From NCBI RefSeq assembly GCF_017498545.1, contig NZ_CP071793.1, positions 7,434,256 to 7,498,255 on the forward strand: 64,000 bases of DNA, in the 5' to 3' direction. Numbering within the stretch: the first letter of the stretch is position 1; the number at the start of each line of letters is the position of its first letter. Origin of the DNA: Sulfidibacter corallicola. GTDB lineage: Bacteria > Acidobacteriota > Holophagae > Acanthopleuribacterales > Acanthopleuribacteraceae. Position numbers and translations under genes: made by a program. Below are positions 17,640-27,101 of this stretch, piece after piece. The notes under the pieces were generated by a model. The model was given only the letters and a program-made list of their open reading frames with translations. It was not told the DNA's origin and made no database searches.

Positions 17640-17800
17640 TTTTGTCCACGGATCACACCAATGACACGAATCAAGGCATTTCCACGGAATGGTCTTGGCA
17701 GTGCGGATGGGTCGTTCAAAAATCGGGAAAACGGGATCGGAGGATGGTTTTGAATTCGTGTCGATCCGTGTGATTCGTGGACATACTTTTATGGTTTCTG
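17640..17800. repeat. Dispersed intergenic repeat, family 2 (ATTCGTG-type)
   Basis: Contains CACGGATCACACC...GACACGAATC near the left end and GTGTCGATCCGTGTGATTCG near the right, i.e. imperfect inverted ends, around a core with AAAATCGGGAAAACGGGATC. The same core and ends recur at 41,055-41,180; a short end copy lies at 26,808-26,850. No coding frame. Confidence 0.65.
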
Positions 17801-17830
17801 ATCCGTGTACCCAAGTCCGGGGGCAAGCAG

Positions 17831-18478
17831 CTATTGGATCTCCCGATAATCCACGTTCCGTTTCAAGACCCGGTCGAGACAGTCCGTTTTGGATCCCAGC
17901 CAAAAGCCCTGGTATCCCATGAAGATCGCCTTGGGTTCCCTGGCGACGTGAAACTGGTGATCGGGCTCCCCGCTGACATACCTGCCATTCAGCCACAGGG
18001 GTTCCCTGGCGATCAGTAAATCACCCTCTTGCGGATCGTTCTCCAATCCCCACAGTGGTTTGCACGACATCAGGGTCTCCTGCAAAGCCAGGGTGACGAG
18101 AAAATGCTCCAGCGAGTCGCAAACCTGTTCGAAACCCTCGCAGTGTTCGTCCCACAGCATTCCGGCATCCGAAAAGACGGGCGGATCCTTCTCTCCGAGC
18201 CTGGTTTTGCACGACCAGTTGCCCTGGTTTTCCCAACTGAAGGTGACCATGCCGTCTTCATACTCCAGGTCCGCGATGGAACCGAGCATGTCCTGGGTGT
18301 TGAAGGGGGCGGGTTCGTCTTCGATGGCGGTCATCCTGCCGAACTCCAGATAAAACCGGCGCAACGGATCGGGAAGCTCGGCGGGAACGCGATGCTCGGG
18401 CAAACCGGCCGCTTCGCGATCGGTCTCGTACCACCAACGAAGAAAGCGAAAGAGATCGTCCAGCGACTGGATGTACAT
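17831..18478 (-). CDS. SUKH (SMI1/KNR4)-like protein
   Basis: 215 residues, cytoplasmic, with no signal peptide. The sequence pattern is that of the SUKH superfamily: an early helix with an LP-x-x-L-R-R-F-Y-x-x-F-G signature (~residues 35-48), a beta-rich middle including FSWENQGNWSC, and a later S-L-E-H-F-L-V-T-L-A-L helix. Many SUKH proteins are immunity proteins against toxins, others are stand-alone regulators. No toxin gene is adjacent, so an immunity role is not supported by context. ATG 18478 has GAGG 7 bases upstream. The family call is from pattern only; moderate confidence. Confidence 0.7.
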   Translation of the reverse strand: MYIQSLDDLFRFLRWWYETDREAAGLPEHRVPAELPDPLRRFYLEFGRMTAIEDEPAPFNTQDMLGSIADLEYEDGMVTFSWENQGNWSCKTRLGEKDPPVFSDAGMLWDEHCEGFEQVCDSLEHFLVTLALQETLMSCKPLWGLENDPQEGDLLIAREPLWLNGRYVSGEPDHQFHVAREPKAIFMGYQGFWLGSKTDCLDRVLKRNVDYREIQ

Positions 18479-18620
18479 GTGGTTGCCTCGGGGTTTTTTA
18501 GCATTTTAACAAAGCCGATCCAACACATCGAGGTAGCTGGCAGCGAGCCCAGGGGCCGTTTTCCATTCCGGCCAACCTGGTTCCTCGCGAAGGAGCCTGG
18601 ATCCTTAATTGATGAAAATG

Positions 18621-18722
18621 AATCAGGAACCCAAAAAAGGCGAAATCCAGGAAGAAGCATCCAATTGGCATTTCATCATGGTGATGCTTATCCTGGTTTT
18701 CAAAATTCCAGGGTTCCTGATT
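18621..18722. repeat. 102-bp nested inverted repeat (large hairpin)
   Basis: Outer arms AATCAGGAACCC (18621-18632) and GGGTTCCTGATT (18711-18722) are perfect complements. Inside, CCAGGA (18647-18652) pairs with TCCTGG (18691-18696) and AAGCATC (18655-18661) with GATGCTT (18683-18689), so nearly the whole stretch can fold into one rod. Related CAGGAACC-rich sequence occurs at ~41,300-41,350 and ~44,285-44,340. It lies just after the TPR-like gene (stop 18766) and before the SUKH-like gene, so it may also act as a terminator. Confidence 0.6.
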
Positions 18723-18765
18723 GGTTTTCGACTACCTATGATTCCTGATCCAGGAAAATCCAGTA

Positions 18766-20811
18766 TCAGTCAGACAGGTCGGCCAGAATCTGATCGAGGC
18801 TTTTTTGATCTTCGGGATCCTCGATATCCAGTTTCGCCTTCTCGAGAAACTCGATCGCCTCCTTTTTCATGCCCAACCCATCCATCACGAGGGCCAAGGT
18901 CTTGATGGCCGCGATATCGCAACAACCGGATTGTTTCATGGCGAATTGCGCCTGTTTCAGGTTGGCCTTGACCGGTTTACCGCTGAGATACCCGCTCCAG
19001 GCAAGCGCTCTCCACGTTTCGGCGCTTGCGTTGACGGTGGCGAGTCGTTCGGCCATGTGAGCTGCTTTCTCCGTTTGTCCCGATCCCAAAAAGGATTGAT
19101 AGTAATTACCAAGTTGTTTCACGAATGAGCGCTCTCTTGCGGTCAGTTTGGTCGCCTGAGCCGGCGATTTGGGGTTCGTGTTGGGTGTCTTGCGTGTGGA
19201 TTCCCAAATTTCGAAGATCTTATCGATCCGTTTATCGGCTCCAATCGACAAGAACTCCTCGTAATCGCGCCGCTCGAGAAGTTGATCTTGAATCAGGGGG
19301 AACATGATCTTGTGAACTCGATCGTTGGCGTTCTTGAACACATAATATCGCTCTAGGGATTTTTCGCTTTCGCCCAGTGCATTGTTGAATTGAGTGTAAG
19401 GTCCAAACAAGTGAATTACCTGGTTTAACTCGACTTCGCCAGGTTTTAACTGGGCCGCGATCTCATCTCGCCGGGCAGCCAGCAACTGGCGTGCGGCCGG
19501 AATCCTGTCACGTAAGCGGCCAAGGTAGAGAATGGTCATGAACTTGGTTTGGTGCGCGCCTTCCGAATCGATGTGTTCATCTTGAAAAACCTCTTTCAAC
19601 ATCTCGAAAGCTTGTGCATCCTTGGCCTCTTTCATCAGGCCAATGGCTTGGAACAGCCGTTGTTCGAGCTTGGCCAGAGATTCCGTGGCGGCGGGCTCGT
19701 TTGCCGGCGATGAATGTGTTCGGATGGGAAGCCCAGTTGCTGGGTAAGCCGGTGCATGAAAACGAATTTCTAGGCCCGGATGATCCCCATCGGCGGGAAT
19801 GAATAGGGGTTTTCCGTCGGCGATGGCGACGATGACTCTTTCGTAATCCTTCGATGTCAACTGCATGACAAAGCCGTCTTCCAAGAACAGGCCGGCGTTC
19901 TGCTCCTCATTGCGTTGAAAGAGGATGAAGTTTCCTGTCCTGGCCCGTGCCTGGGAGCCCATTTCCTGATTCAGCCAGCGATCGGGTTTATTGGGCCACC
20001 AAACGTAAGAAGCGTCCGCATTGGGATCCGGAAGACAGAGCGTGGCAAGTTCCATCGAATCATCGGCAAGGTATCCGGGTAATTTTTCCGATGCAAGCGG
20101 GGTCAACGTCAAAACCAACCGATCTTGATCGTTCTCGCCACCTGCCACGTGGTGGGTGACCGAAACATTGGGAAACGCGGTTGTAAATATTTGAGATAAA
20201 ACGCTCTTTTTCATTGTGTCGCGATCGATGACGGGCGTGCGCCTTCGATCGGACCAGGCGATGGTGGGATAATATCGGTATACATTCCCTAGGAGGGACA
20301 TGATCCGGGTGGGGCCGTAACTGCGCAAGAGTTGCCCCTCTTCCTTTGGGAGGATGAGCCCCAGCAGGAAGGTATCGGGATAGTCGACACCTTCAAATCG
20401 TTGTTCATGGGTGTAGAGGACCCAACTGAGTGCGTTATTCTTGAGGAACCAAATCTCTTCGGCCATAGCCGTATAGTCCCCAACATCCACATACTTACCC
20501 TTGGAGGCGAGGTGGTGGACAACCTTGAAGTAGAAAAACAGGCCCGGGGCTTCGACCTCGGTCAACTCTGGATACTTCTTGACCGTGATGACGATTTCTT
20601 TTTGGCCTTGGTTCGCCAGCCCCTTCGTGACATAGGTCCAGCAGGGAATGGGTCCGTCGAAGGTGTCGATCGCATGTTCGTAGACCCTGATAAACAGCTC
20701 CTTCTCAACCAGTTCGAAGGTGGCGATCGGGTTTGGGCCAGCCAAGGCCGGGGAAACCCCCGCTATGATTGTGATGAGTAAAAGAGACAGGCGGGGGCTC
20801 AGTAATGGCAT
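18766..20811 (-). CDS. Secreted protein with C-terminal TPR-like helices, unknown function
   Basis: 681 residues from ATG 20811 (AGGAG 6 bases upstream). Signal peptide MPLLSPRLSLLLITIIAGVSPALA. The N-terminal ~330 residues are a mixed alpha/beta region with a well-conserved look (ELFIRVYEHAIDTFDGPIPCWTYVTKGL, GQKEIVITVKK) that I cannot assign with certainty. From ~370 on the sequence is helical, with repeated KAxxFxxx patterns and a typical TPR pair near the end (AAIKTLALVMDGLGMKKEAIEFLEKAKL). Cysteines CCD at ~635 could form a disulphide. It is probably a periplasmic or outer-surface protein. Its 3' end abuts the large hairpin. No operon partner is evident. Confidence 0.85.
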   Translation of the reverse strand: MPLLSPRLSLLLITIIAGVSPALAGPNPIATFELVEKELFIRVYEHAIDTFDGPIPCWTYVTKGLANQGQKEIVITVKKYPELTEVEAPGLFFYFKVVHHLASKGKYVDVGDYTAMAEEIWFLKNNALSWVLYTHEQRFEGVDYPDTFLLGLILPKEEGQLLRSYGPTRIMSLLGNVYRYYPTIAWSDRRRTPVIDRDTMKKSVLSQIFTTAFPNVSVTHHVAGGENDQDRLVLTLTPLASEKLPGYLADDSMELATLCLPDPNADASYVWWPNKPDRWLNQEMGSQARARTGNFILFQRNEEQNAGLFLEDGFVMQLTSKDYERVIVAIADGKPLFIPADGDHPGLEIRFHAPAYPATGLPIRTHSSPANEPAATESLAKLEQRLFQAIGLMKEAKDAQAFEMLKEVFQDEHIDSEGAHQTKFMTILYLGRLRDRIPAARQLLAARRDEIAAQLKPGEVELNQVIHLFGPYTQFNNALGESEKSLERYYVFKNANDRVHKIMFPLIQDQLLERRDYEEFLSIGADKRIDKIFEIWESTRKTPNTNPKSPAQATKLTARERSFVKQLGNYYQSFLGSGQTEKAAHMAERLATVNASAETWRALAWSGYLSGKPVKANLKQAQFAMKQSGCCDIAAIKTLALVMDGLGMKKEAIEFLEKAKLDIEDPEDQKSLDQILADLSD

Positions 20812-21312
20812 GTGACTCTCCTGGGATGTCATTCATGAGTCTAGGACCCGATAGAAACATATCATGGTTACGACTTGGATGGCATGTACCCCCTTTGGGT
20901 CTGGGAAAAAAGTGAATCGAAATCCGTCTACCTGGGGAAGATGACCTTTGATTTTTGGCGTCGTTCAAGGCAGTCCAGGCTGGAAGGTGCACCAAACTGG
21001 GCTGGCCTTGCAGGAACCCCTCGCGGCCACACCTTTTCGAAGCCGAGCGCCTCAGTTTGGTAGGCCCCTGTTCCGCTTGGGCGCGTCGTTCCCACTTGGG
21101 CTACGTGAGTCAATGAAGCCTTGGCCGCTTCGAACAGATTCCAAGGCGGGTTGGGAAGCCGGTCAGGCTGGGGCCACTTCTGTGGTTTGCGGGAACTCCC
21201 GACAGCCGAATGTTGGTTCGCTTGGAAAAAATACCCGGATAAAGGAAGCGACCGAACAGGCGCGCCCCCGACCATGGCTTGGTCACGATCGGAGGACGAG
21301 CCCGCGTGACCC
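20812..21312. other. Intergenic, no gene supported
   Basis: GC-rich, with elements reminiscent of the family 1 repeats (CTTTTCGAAGCCGAG near 21,030, GGCCGCTTCGAA near 21,120) but too diverged to align confidently. No frame has both a ribosome site and protein-like composition. The 20,812-20,870 part should contain the promoter of the gene starting at 20811. Confidence 0.45.
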
Positions 21313-21720
21313 TTAGGCGCCGGCGGTGACGGTGGAAACCACTTCGCCTCCCAGCAGGAAGTTGCTGAGGCGACCCTTGCCGTCGAGGTCTCCTTGGGAG
21401 AACAGGACCTCGAAGTCCGCGTCTTCGACTCCTGTTTGGGAAGAAATGTTGGTCACCTTGAAAAAGACGATGCGCGTGCAGGCCTGCCAACCTCCCGCAC
21501 CCTGGATCAATCCGCCCGTCGGACTCATCGCGGTGACATCGTTGTTGGTGGATTTCACGTCGTAATAGAATCCGCTATCGGGTGAACCGAAGAAGTTGGC
21601 GGTGATCCGAATCACGTTGCCCTGGGTGAGGTTGGGGATTTTCAGGACAGGTGTGTCTGCCCGGCTGGGAGAGGTTACGGCGATGGACCAGGTGCCATCT
21701 TTGGATACAAACTCACTCAT
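21313..21720 (-). CDS. Small beta-rich protein, unknown function
   Basis: 135 residues from ATG 21720 (AAGGAGCGAAC upstream). No signal peptide or membrane segment. The composition suggests an all-beta fold: IAVTSPSR, VIRITANFFG, GFYYDVKSTNNDV, ARTRIVFFKVTN-like strands, DFEVLFSQGDLDGKGRLSNFLLGGEV. I recognise no family; the pattern recalls small lectin-like or tail-sheath-associated proteins but this is weak. A 177-base gap separates it from the upstream FG-GAP gene on the same strand, so co-transcription is possible. Confidence 0.7.
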   Translation of the reverse strand: MSEFVSKDGTWSIAVTSPSRADTPVLKIPNLTQGNVIRITANFFGSPDSGFYYDVKSTNNDVTAMSPTGGLIQGAGGWQACTRIVFFKVTNISSQTGVEDADFEVLFSQGDLDGKGRLSNFLLGGEVVSTVTAGA

Positions 21721-21897
21721 GTTCGCTCCTTCAAGCTTGAGATCCCCAGCCAAGAGGTTCGAAGTCTTGGCGGGGAGATGGTTCTGATAAATTGGTATTT
21801 TCGGAAAGAGGTGAGTTTATTCTATGACTATTTTCGTTTATTTTCTCGATGAATTTCTTCGATTGCGATCTCAGTGTTTTCGCCGAAAGGTGCAGCG

Positions 21898-24800
21898 TTA
21901 AAACCGCTTGGCCCCGGCGTTTTGATCGATGGTGTAGGCGGCGTTCGCCTGGAGTTTGGGATGGTTCGTCGTTTCCCCGTTGGGCCAATGAATGGTGACG
22001 TCCACCTCTTTCGCCGAACCGAGACCCATATGCTGCTGTTTGGGATGAACCGAAAGGTAGCCGATACTTCCGTGGACTTCCCGCCAAAACACCTGGCCGT
22101 CGGCCGTTTTGGCCAGGATCCGGGCACCGATGGCGTCGCGATTCGTCTTTTTGGCCGGATCGCCCACCAGTTGGATTTTCAGCCAATTGCCCTTCAACTG
22201 TTCGGCGTTGTTGCGGTAGAACACCGCGGTCCCGTGGTAGTTGTGCAGCGCGATGTCCAGGTCGCCGTCGCTGTCGTAGTCCAGGTAGGCCGCGCTGCGG
22301 GAGTTCCCGAGCAAATCCACGCCGCTGCGTTTCGATTCGTTGACCAGCTTGCCGCCCTGGTTGACGAAGAACACGTTGGTTTCCATGGGGCTTACCGGGA
22401 TGTGGACATCGGCTTTCGCGTTGTCGTCGGGGTCGGTGTAGTATGGGTTTTCCGAGGAATAGACGAAGTATTCGTTCATGCCGTTGAGGCAGTACAGGTC
22501 GTCGTCGCCGTCGTTGTCGAAATCGAAGAAATCCGCGTCCCATGACCAGCCGGTCGACGAATAACCCCGGCCCACGGCATCCGACAATCGGTAGCCCGCC
22601 AGTTTGCCGTCCTTGGTGTGGGACATGAAGAGGTCGTTGGCCTCGACCACCCGCATGTTGGCCAGCTTCTTGGGGTTGAATTTCATCGTGGTGTCTTCGC
22701 TCGGCATCACGTATTTCTCGTCCTTGTTCATGGTCACTATGTTGGAAATGTAGATGTCGGGGTGAAGGTCGCGATTGAGATCGGCGATGCCCACGTTCAT
22801 GGTGTAGGACGGTTTGTTCGTGCCCAAATCGGCGGAAACGTCGAGGAAGGTGCCGTCGCCGAGATTGCGGTAATAGGCGTTGACCCCGAAATCGTTGCCC
22901 ACGATCAGGTCTTGCCAGCCGTCCGAATCGAAGTCCGTATGGGACACGGCCTGGGTCCATCCGGTATTGTCCAGGCCGCTGCCGTCCGTGACGTCCTCGA
23001 AACGGAATCCACCGACGTTGCGGAAGAGCTTGTTGGGGAGACCGTTGGTGTTGCGGCGCTTCAGCGTGGGTAGAATGCTGCGGAGATAGTCGCCGAAATA
23101 ACCGATGTAGACGTCCAGCAGGCCGTCGCGATCGAAATCGAAAACCGTCGCCGGTCCGGCGACCAGGCCTTTGCCGCCCAGTCCGCAGTCGGCGGTCACG
23201 TCGGTGAAGGTACCGTCCCCTTTGTTGCGGTAGAGGCGGTGGGCGTCGTCCACGTAGATGACGAGGATGTCCTGGTGGCCGTCATTGTCGAAATCGGCGA
23301 TCAAGGGTTGCCGTGCCTCGCCCGGATGTCCATCCTCGGGGCGCCGCCAATCGAGCCCTGCCGAACGGGTGACGTCCACGAACCGCTTGCCGCGATCGTT
23401 GTGGTAGAGCTTGTTGCCGGTACCGCTCAGGAACAGGAGATCGGGCAGGCCGTCGCCGTCGAAATCCTCGGCGGCGACCCCGGATCCGCCGAAGGCGGGC
23501 GGGATGGTCAAGTTGCCGACGCCTTTGTCCTTGTGCAGGAAACTGCGGAGGAGGCGGCTCAGCCAGTCCGAGCTGCGGTGGTCGACCGCGATGCCCACCG
23601 CGGGTGTGACGTCGGTAAAAAAGTGCCCCTTCGTCGATGTTTCGCCATTGCCGCTGGAGACGATTTCGCCGGTGGTGATCTTTTCCGGAACCACCGCGGC
23701 ATGGGCGTCGATCTTGGCCTGAATGCGGCGCAGCGCCTTTTCGATGTGACTCGGTGCCAACCGCTCGGCCTTTTCTTCCTTGGCCGTCTGCCCGGCCACA
23801 CGCAGGATCAGCACGCCGAACTGGGCGATGTTCTCGGCCAACAGTTCACCGGCGAAGGGATCCGGTTCCAGGGTTCCGGCGAACTCGGGATTCTCGATCG
23901 CATATTGCAGGTAGCGCCAATGAACGCCGCTGTCGCGAAAGGCGTCCATGTCGTAGGATTCGATCGTGATCCGTTCCGCCGCGGGCAGGTTGGGGAAAAA
24001 GATCGCGTCCTCGTATTCGTTGATTCGATGCGGTACGAACGTTTGCATGAACGTCGCCACATCCTCGACGCGAATCAGGTCGTGACGGTTCCGGCTGGCC
24101 AGCTTCTCCGAGCCCAACATGCTGTCGGCGGCGAATTGAACCATCGCCTGGGTGAACCATTCCTGGAAGATCTTGCCCTGCTTCTCGTCGTCCGGCCAAC
24201 GGTGACGGGCGAAATAAACCTGCAGGTTGCGCACGAAGACCGGCATGGAAATGTGGTTGTAAGCCTTGTAGGAGGCCACTTTCTGTTCGACGATCCGCTT
24301 GATCAGGGCAAACTTCGGCAGGGGGGTGCCCCGCGATTCGGCCGGTGCGGCGGCGACCGGAGGCGCCGCGGCGGGTTGGCCGTCGGTGGGCGGTGCCAAA
24401 CGTTGCCAAGCCTTCTCGAAGTCGTCCGCGGAGACCTCGTACCTGTCCGCGCCGCGGGCGGCCGCATCGGCCAACTGGAGCGCGATCAGGGTGTAGATGT
24501 CCAAAAAGTCCTTGAAGGCCGCGACCGCGTCCTGCGTCAACGGCGGCAGGTTCAGGGCCTGCAACATGTTTTCCTGTTGCACGGCCAAGAGGGCGCGCAG
24601 CGCGTAGGCCACACTGGAATACTGGCGTTTGTCGCGGCTGGTCAAGGCGAGCTTCACGCCGTCGGGAAGGGTGACGACCCAGTCGCCGTTGGGTTGGGCC
24701 GACTTGGGCAGGGCCCGTTCGAGCACGCTCTTCAGAAGGTCGGCCCCGACTTGCTGTTTGTTTTCGCGCCGAGCGACCTCAGCCGCTTCGTTCCAGATGT

Positions 24801-25047
24801 TGCGGATCAACTGTTTCTGTAGGTCGATCTTTTTGACGCGGGCTCCGTCGTTCAGGGGGGTGCCGTACATGAAATTTTCAAGGCGGGTGGCCGTGGCGTA
24901 GCACTTCGGATCACGATCGCTTTCCAATTGGTTGATCTGATCCATGATGACCTCGACCCCGTTGGTTTCGGTCGCCGGGGTCTGTTCGCCCGCCGTCGCC
25001 TGTATGGCGAGCATCAACATAATAATAAGCCACTTTCCAAGGGTCAT
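21898..25047 (-). CDS. Secreted FG-GAP/VCBS repeat protein with C-terminal ASPIC/UnbV domain
   Basis: 1,049 residues from ATG 25047 (GTGAGGACCCG upstream), with signal peptide LGKWLIIMLMLAIQATAG. Residues ~20-470 are a largely helical region with an Ala/Pro linker at ~225-245; I do not recognise it. From ~490 the sequence is a propeller of FG-GAP/VCBS repeats with calcium-type D-x-D-x-D-G loops (EDFDGDGLPDLL, ADFDNDGHQDIL, FDFDRDGLLDVY, TDFDSDGWQDLI, FDFDNDGDDDLY, LDYDSDGDLDIA). The last ~75 residues are an ASPIC/UnbV domain (GARI...EVHGSIGYLS...HMGLG...VDVTIHWPNG). Such proteins are abundant in Acidobacteria and Planctomycetes and are thought to be extracellular binding proteins; the ligand is unknown. 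Confidence 0.92.
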   Translation of the reverse strand: MTLGKWLIIMLMLAIQATAGEQTPATETNGVEVIMDQINQLESDRDPKCYATATRLENFMYGTPLNDGARVKKIDLQKQLIRNIWNEAAEVARRENKQQVGADLLKSVLERALPKSAQPNGDWVVTLPDGVKLALTSRDKRQYSSVAYALRALLAVQQENMLQALNLPPLTQDAVAAFKDFLDIYTLIALQLADAAARGADRYEVSADDFEKAWQRLAPPTDGQPAAAPPVAAAPAESRGTPLPKFALIKRIVEQKVASYKAYNHISMPVFVRNLQVYFARHRWPDDEKQGKIFQEWFTQAMVQFAADSMLGSEKLASRNRHDLIRVEDVATFMQTFVPHRINEYEDAIFFPNLPAAERITIESYDMDAFRDSGVHWRYLQYAIENPEFAGTLEPDPFAGELLAENIAQFGVLILRVAGQTAKEEKAERLAPSHIEKALRRIQAKIDAHAAVVPEKITTGEIVSSGNGETSTKGHFFTDVTPAVGIAVDHRSSDWLSRLLRSFLHKDKGVGNLTIPPAFGGSGVAAEDFDGDGLPDLLFLSGTGNKLYHNDRGKRFVDVTRSAGLDWRRPEDGHPGEARQPLIADFDNDGHQDILVIYVDDAHRLYRNKGDGTFTDVTADCGLGGKGLVAGPATVFDFDRDGLLDVYIGYFGDYLRSILPTLKRRNTNGLPNKLFRNVGGFRFEDVTDGSGLDNTGWTQAVSHTDFDSDGWQDLIVGNDFGVNAYYRNLGDGTFLDVSADLGTNKPSYTMNVGIADLNRDLHPDIYISNIVTMNKDEKYVMPSEDTTMKFNPKKLANMRVVEANDLFMSHTKDGKLAGYRLSDAVGRGYSSTGWSWDADFFDFDNDGDDDLYCLNGMNEYFVYSSENPYYTDPDDNAKADVHIPVSPMETNVFFVNQGGKLVNESKRSGVDLLGNSRSAAYLDYDSDGDLDIALHNYHGTAVFYRNNAEQLKGNWLKIQLVGDPAKKTNRDAIGARILAKTADGQVFWREVHGSIGYLSVHPKQQHMGLGSAKEVDVTIHWPNGETTNHPKLQANAAYTIDQNAGAKRF

Positions 25048-25459
25048 CGGGTCCTCACTCTCTTTCGATTTCCTTCGTGGGAAACCGGGTGATACGCGTT
25101 TTTCGATTTGGCTGACAAACACCATTTTAGAAACTCGTGCGCCAAGTCGCAAATACCTGTCGCTTTTACCGGTTTGCACCGTGAAATGCGTCTCATCCTC
25201 TGGATGACGGGGAGGCGTTACCAGGTCGTCTTCGCACGAGTCTTGGTGGGTTGGGGCTCGAAAGGATCATGAAATCGAGATCGTTACACAGGGGAAGCTA
25301 AAACGGGATTGTGGAGGAAATTTGGAGATCGAGCACAAAACGGGGAGCGAAGGAGGCCGGAGAGTTTGTCCGTTTCGCGGAGGGCCGATCCTGGATAACC
25401 CGGAGCCGTCGGTCGGGGCCAACCGGGAGGAGCGGCATTTCCGGGCGAATCCGCTCGAC
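25048..25459. other. Intergenic between the FG-GAP and ankyrin genes
   Basis: Both neighbours are on the minus strand. A plus-strand TTG near 25,322 has GGAGG just upstream, but the frame runs antisense through the ankyrin gene and is not protein-like. No terminator hairpin with a T-tract was found. Confidence 0.45.
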
Positions 25460-26680
25460 TCAGCTTTCTTTGGCGGTTCCCGGTGCGCGGCCGTTTCCTT
25501 GTTCCTCGATGTGGGCGGCCAGGGCTTCGTGCCCGTGGTAGCGAGCCCATCCGCTGGGGACGTCGCGATAGGTGGCGTCGCGAACCGCTGGATCGGCACC
25601 CCGTGCCAACAGCCAATCGACCATGTCGCGATGTCCGGCCATGGCGGCCTTGTGAAGGGGCGTGTGGCGGTAGCCCGAGACTTCGCGGCCGTTGACGTCG
25701 AACCCCAGGCGCACCAGAAGGGCCGCGGACCGGCGCAGGTTTCGCCCCGCGACCTGATGGAAAATCTCGCGATCGCCATCACTCAGTTCGGCAACCAGGC
25801 CCGGGTGAGTGGCCAGCAAGGCCTCGATGCCCTCGACGTCCTCGTTCAGGCAGGCCCCCAGGAAACGATCGGTGGGCGTCGCTTCGGTGGCGGCACCGGC
25901 GTTCGCCAGGATTTCGGCGATGTCGTATTCCCCATGCCGGAGCGCCGCGCGATAGAGCGTCCATCCTTCACCGGAGTCGGCATTGGGATCGGCGCCGTGG
26001 CGCAACAGGAATTCGACGCGCGCGACAAGGCCGACCTTGGCCGCATGACAGAGTAGGTAGTCCAGGGTCCTCATCGGGTTTTCGCGGGTCCAGTTCACGC
26101 GATGCGAGGGGTTCAAACCGAATTCCAGCATCAACTCGATACAGGCCTCTCCCGGCGATTGCATCCAGTTGTAGAGTGCCTGGCCGTCGTTGGGATCGGC
26201 GCCGTGACGCAATAGCAGCCGCGCGATGTCGAAGCCGTCCGGCAGCGGCGGCAGCCGATCCGGGCCGCGTTCGCCGTTGCCCAAGGCGCCCGTCACCGCT
26301 GTGAACACGTAGGTGTCGCCCCACAGCCAATGGACGTTCGGGTTGGCGCCTTGATCAAGGAGAAAGGCCACCACCCCCTTACGATCTTGAACGACACCGT
26401 CCCAGGCGACTCGGCCGTAGGTCGCGTAGAGCAGCGGCTCCCAGGAAAAAGGGCCGCCCTTGGCGTCGAGCAGCTCCGGGTGTTCGGCCAATCGCCGGCG
26501 CACCGCCGCCAAGTGCCCCGTCGCTGCGGCGGTGTACAGATCGGCCTCGGCCAAGCCCGCATGGCGATCCAGTAACGCGGTGGCATGCCGCCATTTTTCG
26601 GGTCCGTCCGATTCGTGATAGTTCAGGCAAGCGTGACGCAGGTACTCCGTCACGATGTCGTCGGTGGGTGTTGTCACCAT
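25460..26680 (-). CDS. Ankyrin-repeat protein
   Basis: 406 residues from ATG 26680, with GAGGTATCC directly upstream, the same ribosome-site context as at 15409. No signal peptide, so cytoplasmic. Ankyrin units are seen throughout as LLxxGADPN motifs and TPLHxAAxxGH helices: AAATGHLAAVRRRL, LLDQGANPN, LLLRHGADPN, LLRHGADPNADSGEGW, HTPLHKAAMAGHRDMVDWLLARGADP. Roughly eight to ten repeats are present, some degenerate. Ankyrin arrays bind protein partners; no enzymatic domain accompanies them and the neighbours give no hint of the partner. Family assignment is firm, role unknown. Confidence 0.93.
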   Translation of the reverse strand: MVTTPTDDIVTEYLRHACLNYHESDGPEKWRHATALLDRHAGLAEADLYTAAATGHLAAVRRRLAEHPELLDAKGGPFSWEPLLYATYGRVAWDGVVQDRKGVVAFLLDQGANPNVHWLWGDTYVFTAVTGALGNGERGPDRLPPLPDGFDIARLLLRHGADPNDGQALYNWMQSPGEACIELMLEFGLNPSHRVNWTRENPMRTLDYLLCHAAKVGLVARVEFLLRHGADPNADSGEGWTLYRAALRHGEYDIAEILANAGAATEATPTDRFLGACLNEDVEGIEALLATHPGLVAELSDGDREIFHQVAGRNLRRSAALLVRLGFDVNGREVSGYRHTPLHKAAMAGHRDMVDWLLARGADPAVRDATYRDVPSGWARYHGHEALAAHIEEQGNGRAPGTAKES

Positions 26681-26807
26681 GGATACCTCGATTCGATGTC
26701 TTTGGGAATTCTCCGGCATTTTCCCACAAGGGGTGCCCTTCCTTCCAGGTTCCCGCCCACCGCGCCGAAGCCGCGAGAACACCAGCCGGCTCGTCGCCGA
26801 GGATGGT

Positions 26808-26850
26808 TTTTTCATTCGTGTCAATCTGCGTGATTCGTGGGCGGACTTTT
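26808..26850. repeat. Short copy of family 2 repeat end
   Basis: GAGGATGGTTTTTTCATTCG and TGCGTGATTCGTGGGCGGAC match the right end of the repeat at 17,730-17,790. The rest of the 26,681-27,101 gap shows no gene; it holds the promoter region of the giant gene, with a candidate -10 TACAAT at 26948-26953. Confidence 0.5.
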
Positions 26851-27101
26851 TTGCCGAAGATGAGCCGGAAGCTGAATGGACCCTTCTAAAGCTCGCCTCC
26901 AACCCCACGTAAATAGAAGGAAGTTCCCTATTGATCCAAGCCTCGGTTACAATGGAGGTTAACCAAATCCATAGAAAGCCAAGGGTAGCCCGAGTCGACG
27001 AGGCGGACTATCGAAATTACGCATTGCGCGCAAACGGTCGATGAGCCTGCAACGGATTCCGGATCCCGACGATCAGCGATGATGAGGTTGGAGAGGCGAA
27101 C

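Noticed and set aside
16037..17773. Long plus-strand frame opposite the hydrolase lipoprotein gene
   Set aside because: Antisense to a gene with a complete catalytic triad and lipoprotein signal; no protein-like motifs.
17831..18478. Immunity gene of a polymorphic-toxin system
   Set aside because: The SUKH-like fold is compatible, but no toxin, Rhs or secretion gene is adjacent.
23239..24822. Long plus-strand frame opposite the FG-GAP/UnbV gene
   Set aside because: Low-complexity Val/Gly/His-rich translation, no ribosome site, fully antisense to a well-supported gene.
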